This document shows, one piece after another, positions 18,037 through 27,409 of a stretch of 64,000 bases of DNA. The notes beneath the pieces are model-generated. The model saw only the letters and a list, made by a program, of their open reading frames with translations. It ran no database searches and had not been told where the DNA came from. The stretch's first letter is position 1. Each line of letters opens with the position of its first letter. The stretch spans positions 612,248 to 676,247 of the forward strand of contig CBDBHT010000006.1 of assembly GCA_965205965.1 (NCBI GenBank), read 5' to 3'. This DNA comes from Bin55 sp965205965 (GTDB lineage: Bacteria; Pseudomonadota; Gammaproteobacteria; Pseudomonadales; Azotimanducaceae). A program made the translations under genes and the position numbers.

Positions 18037-18481
18037 GGCTTATTGGGTGTTCCGCGAGCGGTTTGGTGGCCGTGCGGACGGAATCATGCCGCGGCTGCCC
18101 GGCGTTGGTGGAAGATCAGATGCTGGAAGTTGTAGGCGAGGTTGATCAGTGCCCGATCTTGGTGGCGGCCACGGAAACCCGATGGTGCGGACGAACAGCC
18201 CCATGCGCTGCCTTCTGGTGATGGATGCGAGAAACTAGGCCTTGATCGGCCAGCCAAACGCTTCGTTGGCTCGCGAACGATAGGCCGTATCCGCCTCCAG
18301 ACCTCCGGTGCCGAATTATCACCGGTGACCAGATGACGCACAGCATCGCACCGTCATGGCAGGAGGCATCGGTCACCGCCGAGTGGCGGATGAAGCCGTA
18401 GGTCCGGTCCATCGAGACATGGTTCTTGTAGCCAAAGATCGGGGTCGTAATCGCCGTCAGGCACCGCGTCGTCTTGCCTGG
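18037..18481 (-). pseudogene. IS5-family transposase, C-terminal fragment
   Basis: The minus strand reads TPIFGYKNHVSMDRTYGFIR, HSAVTDASCHDGAM, then with frameshifts LVTGDNSAPEVW and GLVSRIHHQK, ending ALINLAYNFQHLIF. These are the second and third catalytic blocks of IS5-type enzymes. It lacks the N-terminal half and joins directly onto an IS1380 end at 18482. Confidence 0.75.
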
Positions 18482-18831
18482 CCCGGATTTCTCATAACCA
18501 AGTCGAAAATGATGTTTTTCACGGGGTGCGTTGGGTACGGGCATGGGATGTCGCGTCGCGAGTTTGAAAAGGCCTCGGAGGGCGGGAATGCGTGTGTTTT
18601 CCCCGCCTTTTTGCGGGCGGGACGGCGAATCGCTGAGCATCCGGGCGCGGGGAGGCCGGCGCGCTCCGGCGGCGGTGTCATGAACCCGGTTGAACCGGGC
18701 TTTTACGTTGGTGCCAGGCTGGCCCAGATCAACCGGAAATCCTTCCAGTACGGGAAGGCGGATCCGAGTGCCAGATGGATCCGCCGCGTGGACACCGTCA
18801 CGCGCACAGGGATCCGGAACAGCCGCTCGCA
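18482..18831 (-). mobile_element. IS1380-family element, 3' end fragment
   Basis: It starts with the outer end CCCGGATTTCTCATAACC and matches the 3' region at 57682-58030. It contains CCCGGTT-GA-AACCGGG followed by CTTTT (18683-18703 region), a terminator-like hairpin. It is truncated by the IS256 copy at 18832. Confidence 0.7.
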
Positions 18832-20212
18832 GTTGTGTCAAGAATTTTCTGCAATTTCCAGTGGGAGCGGAGACCCGCCCATATGGGCGGGTCTCCGCTC
18901 GGCGCGAAATTTTCGGGTGTTTCATGCCGCCTCCTGCCATGCCTCGGATTCCGGTTCGGGTGCGCGAACCACGCCGATCCGGTCATATAGATAACGCTGC
19001 CCCGTCAGCCACCGCTCATGGGTCTCCGCCGCAAGTGCCAAGATCAGACGCAGACAGGACTCCGCGTTCGGAAAGATCCTGACGACACGCGTTCGCCGGC
19101 GGAGCTCCTCGTTGTACCGCTCCAGCATGTTCGTGGACTTCATCCGCAGGCGATGTTCCCTGGGCAGCCGATACACCGTCAGCGTCTCCTCGACATGATC
19201 CTCGACCCATTCCACTAGCCTGCCAAACCCTCCAGACACGCGGGATCAGCACTCCGGGACAGCTTGTCCCTGGCATTGCGCAGAAAATGGACGCAGCACC
19301 GTTGCCACAGCGCGGTCGGCAGCACTTTCGAGATCGCATGCTTTAATCCCTCATGACTGTCCGAGACCACATACTCGACTCCCCGCAGGCCACGTTCCTT
19401 CAGATGCGAGAGGAATTCCGTCCACGACCCCTCGCTTTCCCGGTTCGCCACCTCCGCCGCCAGCACCTGACGCCGACCCTCGCCGTCAATCCCGAGGGCA
19501 ATCTGCACCGCCCGGGAACGCACCGAGCCCTCCTCTCTCACCTTCTCATACCGGGCATCCAGCAGCACATACGGATACGCCTCCTCCAGCCGACGTTCCG
19601 CAAACGCCTTCAGCGACGCGTCCAGCTTCGACACCATGGCCGAGATCGTCGCCGGTGAAAACTCGTGACCGCACAGATCTTCCGCCAGTCGGCTCACCCG
19701 ACGCGTCGAGACCCCCTGCACATACATCTCCGACAGCACGGCCACCAGTGCCTTCTCCGAACGCTGATAGCGCTCGAACACCCGCGTGCTGAACTGGCCG
19801 CTGCGTTCCTGCGGAACGCTCAGCTCAATCTCGCCCACCTTCATCGTCAGAGCCCGCCGGTAGTAGCCGGAACGGTAGCCCTGACGCGTCTGCGTCCGCT
19901 CGCTCTTCCCCGCTCCCAGAAACTCCGTCATCTCACTCTCCAGCACCTCGTTGAGCGTCTCTTGCACCAGCCGCCTCACAAAGTCCTCATCGTCCGCCAG
20001 ATGATGACATGCCGACTTCTTCGTGTCATTGTGCGTATAATCTTCCCGAATCATTTTTTGCTCCTTTGCGATAAATTGTGTCATGAATGATTCGCGCCTG
20101 GACGCGGTTCCGCGTCCAGGCATCTCCACATTCCCGATAAAACATCAGATTCTAACCATCCGTCTGTCGTTACAGCTCGTTTTTCGTTTTTGCAGATAAA
20201 TTTATACACAAC
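18832..20212 (-). mobile_element. IS256-family element, copy 2, internally deleted
   Basis: It has the same ends and palindrome as 8546-10014 but is 88 bases shorter inside. The deletion lies between two CAAACCCT repeats that in the intact copy stand at 8938 and 9026, so it probably arose by slippage or recombination at that 8-base repeat. Confidence 0.85.
18922..20129 (-). pseudogene. IS256-family transposase, frameshifted by an 88-bp deletion
   Basis: The N-terminal 304 residues (19215-20129) match the intact enzyme up to RSADPACLEGL. The segment carrying WGCEHVGEAREALGAW is gone, and the C-terminal part (18922-19239, FGRLVEWVEDHVEETLTVYR onward, including the catalytic Glu) is out of frame. 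Confidence 0.9.
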
Positions 20213-20213
20213 C

Positions 20214-20474
20214 TCGAGGAGGAGACGCTGACGGTGTATCGGCTGCCCAAGGAACATCGCCTGCGGATGAAGTCCACGAACATGCTGGAGCGGTACAACG
20301 AGGAGCTCCGCCGGCGAACGCGTGTCGTCAGGATCTTCCCGAACGCGGAGTCCTGTCTGCGTCTGATCTTGGCACTTGCGGCGGAGACCCATGAGCGGTG
20401 GCTGACGGAGCAGCGTTATCTATATGGGCGGGTCTCCGCTCCCACTGGAAATTGCAGAAAATTCTTGACACAAC
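20214..20474 (+). mobile_element. IS256-family C-terminal fragment in opposite orientation
   Basis: The plus strand encodes EEETLTVYRLPKEHRLRMKS and the following catalytic-Glu block up to QRYLY. It then jumps into one arm of the 36-bp palindrome and ends with the inverted repeat GCAGAAAATTCTTGACACAAC. It abuts the right end of copy 2 head to head. Confidence 0.8.
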
Positions 20475-20736
20475 TTCCGCTTGATCTGGGCCAACCTGGC
20501 ACCGACGTAAAAGCCCGGTGCAACCGGGTGCATGACGCTGGCGGCGGAGCGCGCCGACCTCCCCGCGCCCGGATGCTCAGCGATTCTCCGTCCCGCCCGC
20601 AAAAAGGCGGGGAAAACACACGCATGCCCGCCCTCCGAAGCCTTTTCAAACTCGCGACGCGACATTCCATGCCCCGTACCCCACGCATCCCGTGAAAAAC
20701 ATCATTTTCGACTTGGTTATGAGAAATCCGGGCTAA
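20475..20736 (+). mobile_element. IS1380-family 3' end fragment, inverted relative to 18482-18831
   Basis: It is the reverse complement of the 18482-18831 type, ending at 20736 with GAGAAATCCGGGCTAA. It truncates the 5' side of the methyltransferase gene that follows. Confidence 0.7.
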
Positions 20737-21104
20737 CGGTGCGTCACGGGATGGAGATGCTAGTCCACAATAAGCGGCCTGACGGCGTGAACAAGAAATC
20801 TCTTGGGCGGCTCAACAAAGAGAAGACAAGGAACAACATCTGGGCCTACGCAGTAGGACTTCACGGCACAACATCGGACAGAATCGCATTTGAACATCCG
20901 GCAATATTCCCTGAGAAACTGGCAGAGGATCATATCCTCTCATGGTCGAATGCAGGCGACTTAGTGTTCGACCCCATGTGTGGGTCAGGAACTACATGCA
21001 AAATGGCATATTTGAATCAACGAAACTACATTGGGGTAGATATTTCAGCGGATTACGTCGAAATAGCCAGACAAAGATTGAGTACTTGTGAAAATGCCGC
21101 ATAG
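20737..21104 (+). pseudogene. DNA methyltransferase, C-terminal fragment
   Basis: About 120 residues of an amino (N4-cytosine or N6-adenine) DNA methyltransferase. The S-adenosylmethionine-binding motif I is FDPMCGSGTTCKMA, followed by NQRNYIGVDISADYVEIARQ, in the C-terminal position used by the beta-class enzymes. Upstream HPAIFPEKLAEDHILSWS is the block before motif I in these enzymes. The catalytic (D/N)PPY part and target-recognition region are missing, cut off by the IS1380 end at 20736. It overlaps the next small frame by 17 bases, as in an operon. It is probably a relic of a restriction-modification or phage locus. Confidence 0.8.
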
Positions 21105-21226
21105 ATGGGTCGTTTGTCCAGAGGGATATGGGTTTCCTTATGAGGCAGGCAAACCAAGCGTACGTCTTAGAAGATTCAGACCTTATTCGGTTGGTTTGGT
21201 GGAATGTATTCAAGACGGCCAAATGG
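21088..21226 (+). pseudogene. Start of an unknown gene downstream of the methyltransferase, truncated
   Basis: A start (GTG 21088 or ATG 21094) lies inside the last codons of the methyltransferase, giving MPHRWVVCPEGYGFPYEAGK and on to LVECIQDGQMA. An ISAs1 end at 21227 then cuts it. The translational overlap suggests a partner gene of the methyltransferase, perhaps a restriction component. I do not recognise the product. Confidence 0.45.
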
Positions 21227-21353
21227 CAGGGCAATCGTATTTGAAATTTACTCAAGCTGCAGGGCGGCGCGAACCATGTTCAGGCGGAAGTCAGTGCTCC
21301 AGCCAGCGCGTTTGAGCTTGCCGCGCATGGAATCTTTGTCGGGCTGCACCCGG
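21227..21353 (-). mobile_element. ISAs1-family C-terminal fragment
   Basis: The outer end is CAGGGCAATCGTATTTG. The minus strand encodes QPDKDSMRGKLKRAGWSTDF and VRAALQLE, the ISAs1 transposase C-terminus. Cut by a MITE at 21354. Confidence 0.75.
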
Positions 21354-21501
21354 CAGTCCGCGCCGTAGAAACGTAGGAACGCTCCTTAGTAGAATAAATT
21401 ATCCCAAATGTGTATTAATGAAATATATAGTGTCCATACTGAGTTGTTTACAAACTATCTACCCTAAAAAATGTGCTAGAATTTTTCTGCGGCGCAGACT
21501 G
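21354..21501. repeat. 148-bp MITE (family 1), copy 2
   Basis: Same length and ends as 4523-4670, with one change in the left terminal repeat (CAGTCCGCGCC). It is flanked by CCGG on both sides (21350-21353, 21502-21505), consistent with a 4-bp target duplication. Confidence 0.88.
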
Positions 21502-21566
21502 CCGGGAGGCCGCCGTCTGCACTGCCGGGAGGCCGCCGTCTGCACTGCCGGGAGGCCGCCGTCTGC
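21498..21566. repeat. Three 23-bp tandem repeats at the MITE edge
   Basis: Unit ACTGCCGGGAGGCCGCCGTC + TGC, three identical copies. The first ACTG is the last four bases of the MITE, so the array must have expanded after the MITE landed. Confidence 0.85.
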
Positions 21567-21954
21567 AAGGACGGATCGTGGTGCAACTCCTCGTGATCGT
21601 TCAAGTCCTCCTGTTCCAGGACCCAACGCATACACGCGCTGCTTGATCAGATCCTGTAGATGGTGCTCGCCAACTGGCCTGACGCCGTGCATCCCCCAGG
21701 TATCTCGACTCGACACCGAGCGGGTCAGACCCAACTGCCGGCCCCACCTCCGTGAGCAGCGGAATACCCCGTTACCAGTGATCGCACCACCGCTGAATGC
21801 GGCCTCCACCTTGCGGCGTCGCACGGATGAAAAGCGGATCGGATTTGGGTAACATTTCGTCACAGCAAGGCTTCCTTGGATATCAATGTAACTCACTGAA
21901 TGATATCGAATGATAGGAGCCTTGCTGTCTTATTCGTGCATTATCCGGGCTAGC
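21567..21954 (-). mobile_element. IS1380-family element, 5' end fragment
   Basis: The minus strand begins with outer end TAGCCCGGATAATGCACGAA (21936-21955), a leader with CAGCAAGG repeats, then frameshifted transposase start NPIRFSSVRRRKVEAAFSGG, AITGNG, RQLGLTRSVSSR. The same leader occurs at 51480-51633. The remainder to 22074 is about 120 bases with no feature. Confidence 0.7.
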
Positions 21955-22074
21955 TCGCTAAGCGTAACCGGACGGATCTTTTTATAATGACTCTAGTAAA
22001 TCGTTAATCAGCTTTCGATGCTTATTAACAGTATCCGTGAGAGACAGATTCGCTTAGGGAAGGTGGCTCTTATC

Positions 22075-22288
22075 CAGTAATTTCCAGTGAGCAAATGTCT
22101 GGATACTGGCAGTGTGTTCAAGAGATGGATGAGTATTTCTTTGATTTAACTAAATTTTTCAACTCCAGTTTGATGACGTGCCCCAATTTATACAGCCCGG
22201 AAAGTGACAAAAGTTCGCGAAAAAAATGGGGCGAAAACGGCCGAAAATCCTATTAAAACAAGCAGTTAGAAACTTGCTGGAAATTACT
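22075..22288. repeat. MITE family 3, copy 2, abutting the engB stop
   Basis: Ends CAGTAATTTCCAG and (inverted) the same sequence with one change. Its right terminus overlaps the TAG stop codon of engB. Confidence 0.8.
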
Positions 22289-22892
22289 AGCTCTTACCCT
22301 TGGAAAGCCGTTCGCGTAGGCAACGTCGTGCATCTTCGATACCAATTCCGTGAGTAACTGAAAAAAGAACAACGGTGGCGTTGTGATTGTTCGCTAGTAC
22401 TGCTTGAACCTTAAACAATACTTGCTTACGTGCACCGAATTTCAGTTTGTCGGATTTGCTTAGTAGCACTACGAGCTGAACGTTCTTATGATTACTCCAT
22501 TGGATAAACTGTTCGTCCATTGGCTTCAGTGGATGACGCACGTCCATGATTAAAACAACAGCCGTTAGGTTCGTTCTTTTCTCTAAGTAATCGTCAACTG
22601 CCTTGCTCCAGAACTTCCGACTGGAACGAGAAGCACTAGCATAACCATAGCCGGGCAGGTCGACTAGTCGTCCCCCTTCAGTAACCGAAAAAAAGTTGAT
22701 CATCTGAGTCCGCCCGGGCTTTTTGCTAACGCGTGCTAGATGCGGAACTCCGGTGAGAGCGTTTAGTGCACTCGATTTGCCAGCGTTGGAACGTCCTACG
22801 AACGCGATTTCCGCAACGTCGTCGTTCGGACAAAGCGCGTAGGTAGGTGCGCTCTTAAGAAAAATAGCGTGAAGTGAAGTACCAAGAGACAC
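22287..22892 (-). CDS. engB: Ribosome biogenesis GTPase EngB/YihA/YsxC
   Basis: A 201-residue essential GTPase for assembly of the large ribosomal subunit. Motifs: G1 GRSNAGKSS, G2-region KPGRTQMINFF, G3 DLPGYGYASAS, G4 LSKSDKLKFG, and FSVTHGIGI for G5. It starts at a GTG at 22892 (SLGTSLHAIF). The stop codon is formed at the border of a MITE. It does not overlap the DUF1501 gene upstream. Confidence 0.95.
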   Translation of the reverse strand: MSLGTSLHAIFLKSAPTYALCPNDDVAEIAFVGRSNAGKSSALNALTGVPHLARVSKKPGRTQMINFFSVTEGGRLVDLPGYGYASASRSSRKFWSKAVDDYLEKRTNLTAVVLIMDVRHPLKPMDEQFIQWSNHKNVQLVVLLSKSDKLKFGARKQVLFKVQAVLANNHNATVVLFSVTHGIGIEDARRCLRERLSKGKS

Positions 22893-22946
22893 GAGAACTC
22901 GACCAGCAGACCAGGTTGTGCCGTTGCTTCGCTAGGATATGGCGGA

Positions 22947-24320
22947 TCATGACATGAATCCCATCGGAGCTTTTCGCGATTCTGGCGAATAGAAACGGCG
23001 CACGTTGGGGAATATGTAGTCAAGGTCGGTCGGACTTACTCCAAACCAAAGTGCGAGTTCGGAGAAGTACTCTTCGACCGCGGTAGTCGGTGCGTATATC
23101 CCTCGTCCGACATCCAACGGACTATTCTTAGCGATCAGTGGATAGTCGCCATACATTTGTCCGCCCCTTACGTCGCCTCCCATCACAAAATGATGTCCAC
23201 CCCAACCGTGGTCCGACCCCTTGCCACTTGGGGTGAGCGTGCGTCCGAAATCCGAAATAGTAAACAAGGTCACATCATTGAACGTGCCAAGCTCAACCAT
23301 TGCATCGCGAAATGAACCCATTCCCGCACTAATCCAAGTCAACATTTTTGCTTGATTATTTAATACCTCGTCGTGATGGTCCCAGCCTCCCACGCGTACA
23401 AAAAACGTCTGTCTATTCGAGCCAAATGCTTTCCTAGCTGCGATTACGCGAGCAATCTGTCGCAAACTCTTAGAAAAGTGATGATCGGGAAAATCGGTTT
23501 GTATTTCCGGCGACGTTCGTATTGCTCTGACGAATTCCTCTTGCGTTTCAATTGCCGCCCGTACACGTAGCGAATGCTCGCGGCGTAGCAAATGGTCGTG
23601 GACTACATCCAACGTTCCGTCGACTTGTCGTTTGTGGAACGGGCCATAGTTACTATCGCCGTTCATGAATATTTTTTGAGACCCGTCCCCCTCGGCGCAA
23701 ATGCAGTGTGGCACTACGTTGTGACTGCTCTGAAACAGATTTGAACCGCTCAGAGATATGTTTGTAGGTATGCCGTTATCGGTGTTCAATCCATACAGGT
23801 CCACTATACGGCCAGCCCAGCCCTGCGAACATTGATCACCGGATAGCGATGTCTGCCATTGCGCGATTTGATCCGAATGAGAAAACAACCCGGCTGGTAC
23901 GCGGGCGATGCCTGCTTCTACGGCTTGCGTGTCCATGGGCCCTATCAGAGTTCCTACGTTTGACACGATTGCAAGCTCTCCTCTAGTGTAAAGGTCAACG
24001 ACTTCAGGCATTCCAGGGTGAATTGCGTAATGACGGCCAGCTTCGGTTGTACCGGGCAACGGTAGAAGGCTAGAAGTATCAAGAGCTATGCCTGAGCGAA
24101 TAGCGCGATATTCATCCAACTGATCTTGGTCATTGGGAACGACCATGTTGTAGCAGTCATTGCCACCGGCGAGCAGTACGCATACCAATGCGCGATACCT
24201 ACTTCCGTTGGTAGCAGAGGCCCTTTGTGCAAGACCTAGGCTCAGCGGTGTGCTAGATATCGTCGCAGCTGCGATACCGAGTTCACACGTGTGCGTCAAG
24301 AAATTGCGACGAGAGAACAT
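22947..24320 (-). CDS. Tat-exported DUF1501 family protein
   Basis: 457 residues. The N-terminus MFSRRNFLTHTCELGIAAAT is a twin-arginine signal, so it is exported folded. The body shows the DUF1501 (sulfatase/phosphatase-superfamily-like) blocks VCVLLAGGNDCYNMVVPND, YAIHPGMPEVVDLY, GELAIVSNVGTL, TLFTISDFGRTL and GSDHGWGGHHFVMGG. The enzymatic role of the family is unknown. Its usual DUF1800 partner is not in the window. Frame intact. Confidence 0.9.
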   Translation of the reverse strand: MFSRRNFLTHTCELGIAAATISSTPLSLGLAQRASATNGSRYRALVCVLLAGGNDCYNMVVPNDQDQLDEYRAIRSGIALDTSSLLPLPGTTEAGRHYAIHPGMPEVVDLYTRGELAIVSNVGTLIGPMDTQAVEAGIARVPAGLFSHSDQIAQWQTSLSGDQCSQGWAGRIVDLYGLNTDNGIPTNISLSGSNLFQSSHNVVPHCICAEGDGSQKIFMNGDSNYGPFHKRQVDGTLDVVHDHLLRREHSLRVRAAIETQEEFVRAIRTSPEIQTDFPDHHFSKSLRQIARVIAARKAFGSNRQTFFVRVGGWDHHDEVLNNQAKMLTWISAGMGSFRDAMVELGTFNDVTLFTISDFGRTLTPSGKGSDHGWGGHHFVMGGDVRGGQMYGDYPLIAKNSPLDVGRGIYAPTTAVEEYFSELALWFGVSPTDLDYIFPNVRRFYSPESRKAPMGFMS

Positions 24321-25106
24321 TCATTCAGTGGTTGCATGATCAGGAAAGTCACTGCAGGTAGCATGCCGTACCCGATTCACCGGATAGTTTGGATGTTATT
24401 TTAATAGCCATGTTTCTGTACATATGAAGTCGCGCAAATGTCAGTACTACATCCAATCGATTCAACAACGTACCAAGCCTCTTTGCCCCGGAGTTCGGAC
24501 TTTGTAATCGGGCATGTCGACGTTAGACGGCTAGAAGCTAATGAGTTATCAAGAGGTAAATTATTATAGTACATGTTTGGGTTAATTAAGTTCATCACAC
24601 CAACCACAATATTAGTATTAGTGGTATTGCTGTGGAAATCTGAAATCCCCAAATTGTCAATTCTGTGTTGGTGACTGCTCCGTGAAAGAATGTGTCGGAA
24701 GAAAAAATGAGGTGGACAAGTAGTCCTCGTAGGTAGCTGATGAACGAGATACGACAGTCGGCAGATCACACGTCACGTATTGCAAAGATAGCCACCATTG
24801 GATTTCGCATGAAACTGACGAGCGAACGCAAGCGGACGAATTGTGGGTGCCTCTAAAAGTTTACTGAACGGATCGCACACTTCAGGAGACAGACCATTTC
24901 CGTAGTATCGCCGAACGCACATCCATTAAATAAATGCTTCTATCCGATTCTGCGGCCCGTGCATTGTTGCTATTTTATAAAGATGATCATGCCGATTTTA
25001 TGGACGATATTGGTATAGTGCCGTGATGTAGTTCCATCTAATCGCATTCGGCTTGCGACCGTAATAGAGTACATTGTTATAATCTCCGCTTGGAGATTTC
25101 AGGTTT
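24321..25106. promoter_or_regulatory. Long intergenic region with a candidate promoter for the cytochrome/dsbA operon
   Basis: 786 bases with no supported gene. TTGCGA (25053-25058) and TATAAT (25078-25083), 19 bases apart, form a plausible sigma-70 promoter for the cytochrome c4 gene. A 122-codon open frame on the minus strand (24401-24769) shows no protein-like features and was not accepted. Confidence 0.45.
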
Positions 25107-25841
25107 TTGCCGTCAATCATTACTAGGCCTAGCTACGTGATGTTGGCGTGCCTGCTGTTTAACGGGGTATCCATGTCTTGTTTTTCGCCGCGATCACGAT
25201 TTGACGTCATGAATCTTTTGCTTGCTTTTTCAGGAGCTCTGATAGCCTCAGGTGTGCCGCACTACGCGGAACAACTGGTCGGTGATCCTGTGAAAGGGGA
25301 AACGCTCACGGCATCTTGTGTAGCTTGCCATAGCGAAGATGGCAACGCAGTAATTCCCGACTATCCCAATCTCGCTGGACAAAACGAAAGATACTTAGCA
25401 GAGCAGATGCGCTTGATCAAATCGAACGATCGTCCTATTGCCGTCATGGTGGGTCAGCTGGATTCAATGAGCGATCAAGATATGCAAGACGTTACGGCTT
25501 ACTACGCTTCTTTGCCTGGCAAGATTGGCCAAGCTGAAGCGGAAAATCTGGAACTTGGTGAATTCATATATCGCGGTGGGATTATGAAAAAAGGCGTGGC
25601 CGCCTGCATCTCTTGTCACGCTCCCGATGGCCAGGGCAATCGACTCGCGGGATTTCCACGCGTGTCCGGACAACCCTTTGGATACACGGTCCTACAGCTG
25701 AAAGCGTATCGAGAAGGACAACGGACCACCGATGAAATGTACAACGGAATGATGCGAGATATTGCTGCAAATCTTACCGACATGGAAATTGAAGCAGTTG
25801 CGAACTACATCGTTGGTCTTTATCAAAACGTAGAAGATTAG
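25107..25841 (+). CDS. Cytochrome c4 (dihaem)
   Basis: Periplasmic electron carrier with two class I c domains. Haem-binding CVACH is at residues 71-75 and CISCH at 167-171. The second domain has the c4 block GFPRVSGQPFGYTVLQLKAY and MMRDIAANLTDMEIEAVANY with the axial Met. The longest frame starts at a TTG at 25107. A more typical signal peptide begins at ATG 25209 (MNLLLAFSGALIASGVPHYA), so the true protein may be 210 residues. dsbA follows 34 bases downstream, probably the same operon. Confidence 0.92.
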   Translation: MPSIITRPSYVMLACLLFNGVSMSCFSPRSRFDVMNLLLAFSGALIASGVPHYAEQLVGDPVKGETLTASCVACHSEDGNAVIPDYPNLAGQNERYLAEQMRLIKSNDRPIAVMVGQLDSMSDQDMQDVTAYYASLPGKIGQAEAENLELGEFIYRGGIMKKGVAACISCHAPDGQGNRLAGFPRVSGQPFGYTVLQLKAYREGQRTTDEMYNGMMRDIAANLTDMEIEAVANYIVGLYQNVED

Positions 25842-25875
25842 CAGTTACATTACCAACTATTTCAAAGGCTCGTGT

Positions 25876-26565
25876 ATGAGAATGAAAAGGATTTGCGCAT
25901 ACTTTACTAACTCTAACGGCCGTTCAGCAATCATGGTTGCCGTTGCGACGTCTCTGTTTGCAATAAGCGTAACTGCTCAGGAGTATCAAGAGGGCGTACA
26001 TTATGAGCGGGTGCCCATCCCGCAGCTAATAGATGGCGACATGATTGAGGTCGTTGAGATCTTTTCGTGGGGCTGCATTCATTGTTTTAGGTTAGAGCCC
26101 AGTATCAAGAAGTGGCGCACACGAGTACCAGAAGACGTTACGTTTCGACGTATACACGCAACGTTTGGACTGGGATGGGATGCGTTAGCTAAGGCGTTCT
26201 ATACTGCGGAGTCCTTGGGCGTTATAGACAAAGTGAGTGATCCGATATTTCGCGCCATCCACGAATCCGGCCTCGACATGGCTCAAGAGGAGAGGCTTGC
26301 TCGAGTTTTCGAAAACATAGCCAGAGTAGATTCGAATACATTCATTTCGACTTACCGTTCATTCACGATGCAGCGACAGATGAACGAAGGAGTAGCGCGT
26401 ACGCGTATCTTCGGTGTTATGGGAGTACCTTCTCTCGTCGTTGACGGGAGATTTCTAGTTTCGATTTCCAACGACGTTGGATCGGGGCAACTGCTTCCAA
26501 TTGTCGACTTCCTTGTTGATAAAGTTCGAAACGAGCGAGAAGCTAGTGAAACCGGTGATCCGTGA
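25876..26565 (+). CDS. dsbA: Thiol:disulfide interchange protein DsbA
   Basis: Periplasmic oxidant of cysteine pairs, 229 residues. Signal peptide SAIMVAVATSLFAISVTAQE. Thioredoxin fold with active site Cys67-Ile-His-Cys70 (FSWGCIHCFRLEP; Pro-His is commoner at the central pair) and the cis-proline loop GVPSLVVDGRFLV. It follows cytochrome c4 as in many gammaproteobacteria. Frame intact. Confidence 0.92.
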   Translation: MRMKRICAYFTNSNGRSAIMVAVATSLFAISVTAQEYQEGVHYERVPIPQLIDGDMIEVVEIFSWGCIHCFRLEPSIKKWRTRVPEDVTFRRIHATFGLGWDALAKAFYTAESLGVIDKVSDPIFRAIHESGLDMAQEERLARVFENIARVDSNTFISTYRSFTMQRQMNEGVARTRIFGVMGVPSLVVDGRFLVSISNDVGSGQLLPIVDFLVDKVRNEREASETGDP

Positions 26566-26938
26566 CGTAAACGGAGGGGTGTAGCGAAGTGATCGCCGCA
26601 GTACCGGCTTCGCTTTTAGCACCATTTCTGGCCCAAAGGTAGCGATCAGGGTGTATTGGACTGGTAGAACGATACGATTTCATAATTTAGATCTTACACG
26701 TCAAAAATCGAGTATTGGTTTGTCGTGCGGATGGATGATACTGTGGCACTATCCCCGGGGAAGATTAAATTCCCCTTATCTACATAATAGCTGTACAAGA
26801 TTGAAAGCAGAATTGGGTCATAAGAAGCGCAAGACGAATGTTACAAATTCAAAATCAACTGTTTTGTTATCGAATCTGGAGAAGAATCTTTTGAGCGGGA
26901 TGTCAATCGTAACATACCTCTTACATTCGTGCTCTGAA
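26566..26938. terminator. dsbA downstream region with weak terminator-like hairpin
   Basis: AGCGAAG (26583-26589) pairs with CTTCGCT (26608-26614), followed by TTTT. The loop is long at 18 bases, so this is only a weak candidate. The rest is AT-rich with no supported gene. Confidence 0.4.
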
Positions 26939-27403
26939 TTAAATTGAACGCTGCGTCTCAGCATGAATAGTTTCCGCCCGCTTCTTCAGTGATAAGCCAG
27001 TGTTCTCGAATCCGCGCCGTATGGCCTTGGCAAATAACAATTCGACTATTGGCACCAGCCATCCAGACATGATGTCCGTCGTGTAATACATACATGATCC
27101 GTCGTCGATCTCTTTGATGTGTTGATGCTTCAGTGCGGTCAACAGGCTTCGACTTCCGAAATCTGAACCCCATGCAATCAATCTTTTCGGCTGGATATCG
27201 CGTACCCACTCCGTCAAATTCAATCTCAATGGGCCCAAAATCACACGCATTTTTACCGGAGAACCAACCTGGAAGTCAGTCTTAAGTTGCGGTGTGAATG
27301 GGTTCCATAAACTGTAATCCTTATCATTACAGAGAACATCCCATACCACTGGCACTGGTGCCTTGATTACGACCGGTTCCGATTCCACAACGAATTTAAA
27401 CAT
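26939..27403 (-). CDS. SRPBCC (START/polyketide-cyclase-like) domain protein
   Basis: 154 residues. Helix-grip fold features: VVESEPVVIKAPVPVVWDVL at the N-terminus, YSLWNPFTPQLKTDFQVGSP, and a long C-terminal helix FAKAIRRGFENTGLSLKKRA. Such proteins bind hydrophobic ligands; the ligand here is unknown. It lies 6 bases downstream of the SDR pseudogene on the same strand, so it probably belonged to one operon with it. Confidence 0.75.
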   Translation of the reverse strand: MFKFVVESEPVVIKAPVPVVWDVLCNDKDYSLWNPFTPQLKTDFQVGSPVKMRVILGPLRLNLTEWVRDIQPKRLIAWGSDFGSRSLLTALKHQHIKEIDDGSCMYYTTDIMSGWLVPIVELLFAKAIRRGFENTGLSLKKRAETIHAETQRSI

Positions 27404-27409
27404 GTTGTA

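Noticed and set aside
18146..18940. 264-codon minus-strand frame
   Set aside because: It strings together IS256 end, IS1380 3' end and IS5 transposase pieces; not a gene, though parts are real fragments.
21498..21566. Short direct repeats considered as a CRISPR
   Set aside because: Units are contiguous with no spacers; it is a simple tandem repeat. No CRISPR-like spacing was seen elsewhere.
24401..24769. 122-codon minus-strand frame upstream of the DUF1501 gene
   Set aside because: No start context, no recognisable motif, and composition like the surrounding non-coding DNA.
26583..26617. tRNA- or small-RNA-like hairpin after dsbA
   Set aside because: No cloverleaf, anticodon stem or T-loop; at best a weak terminator hairpin.
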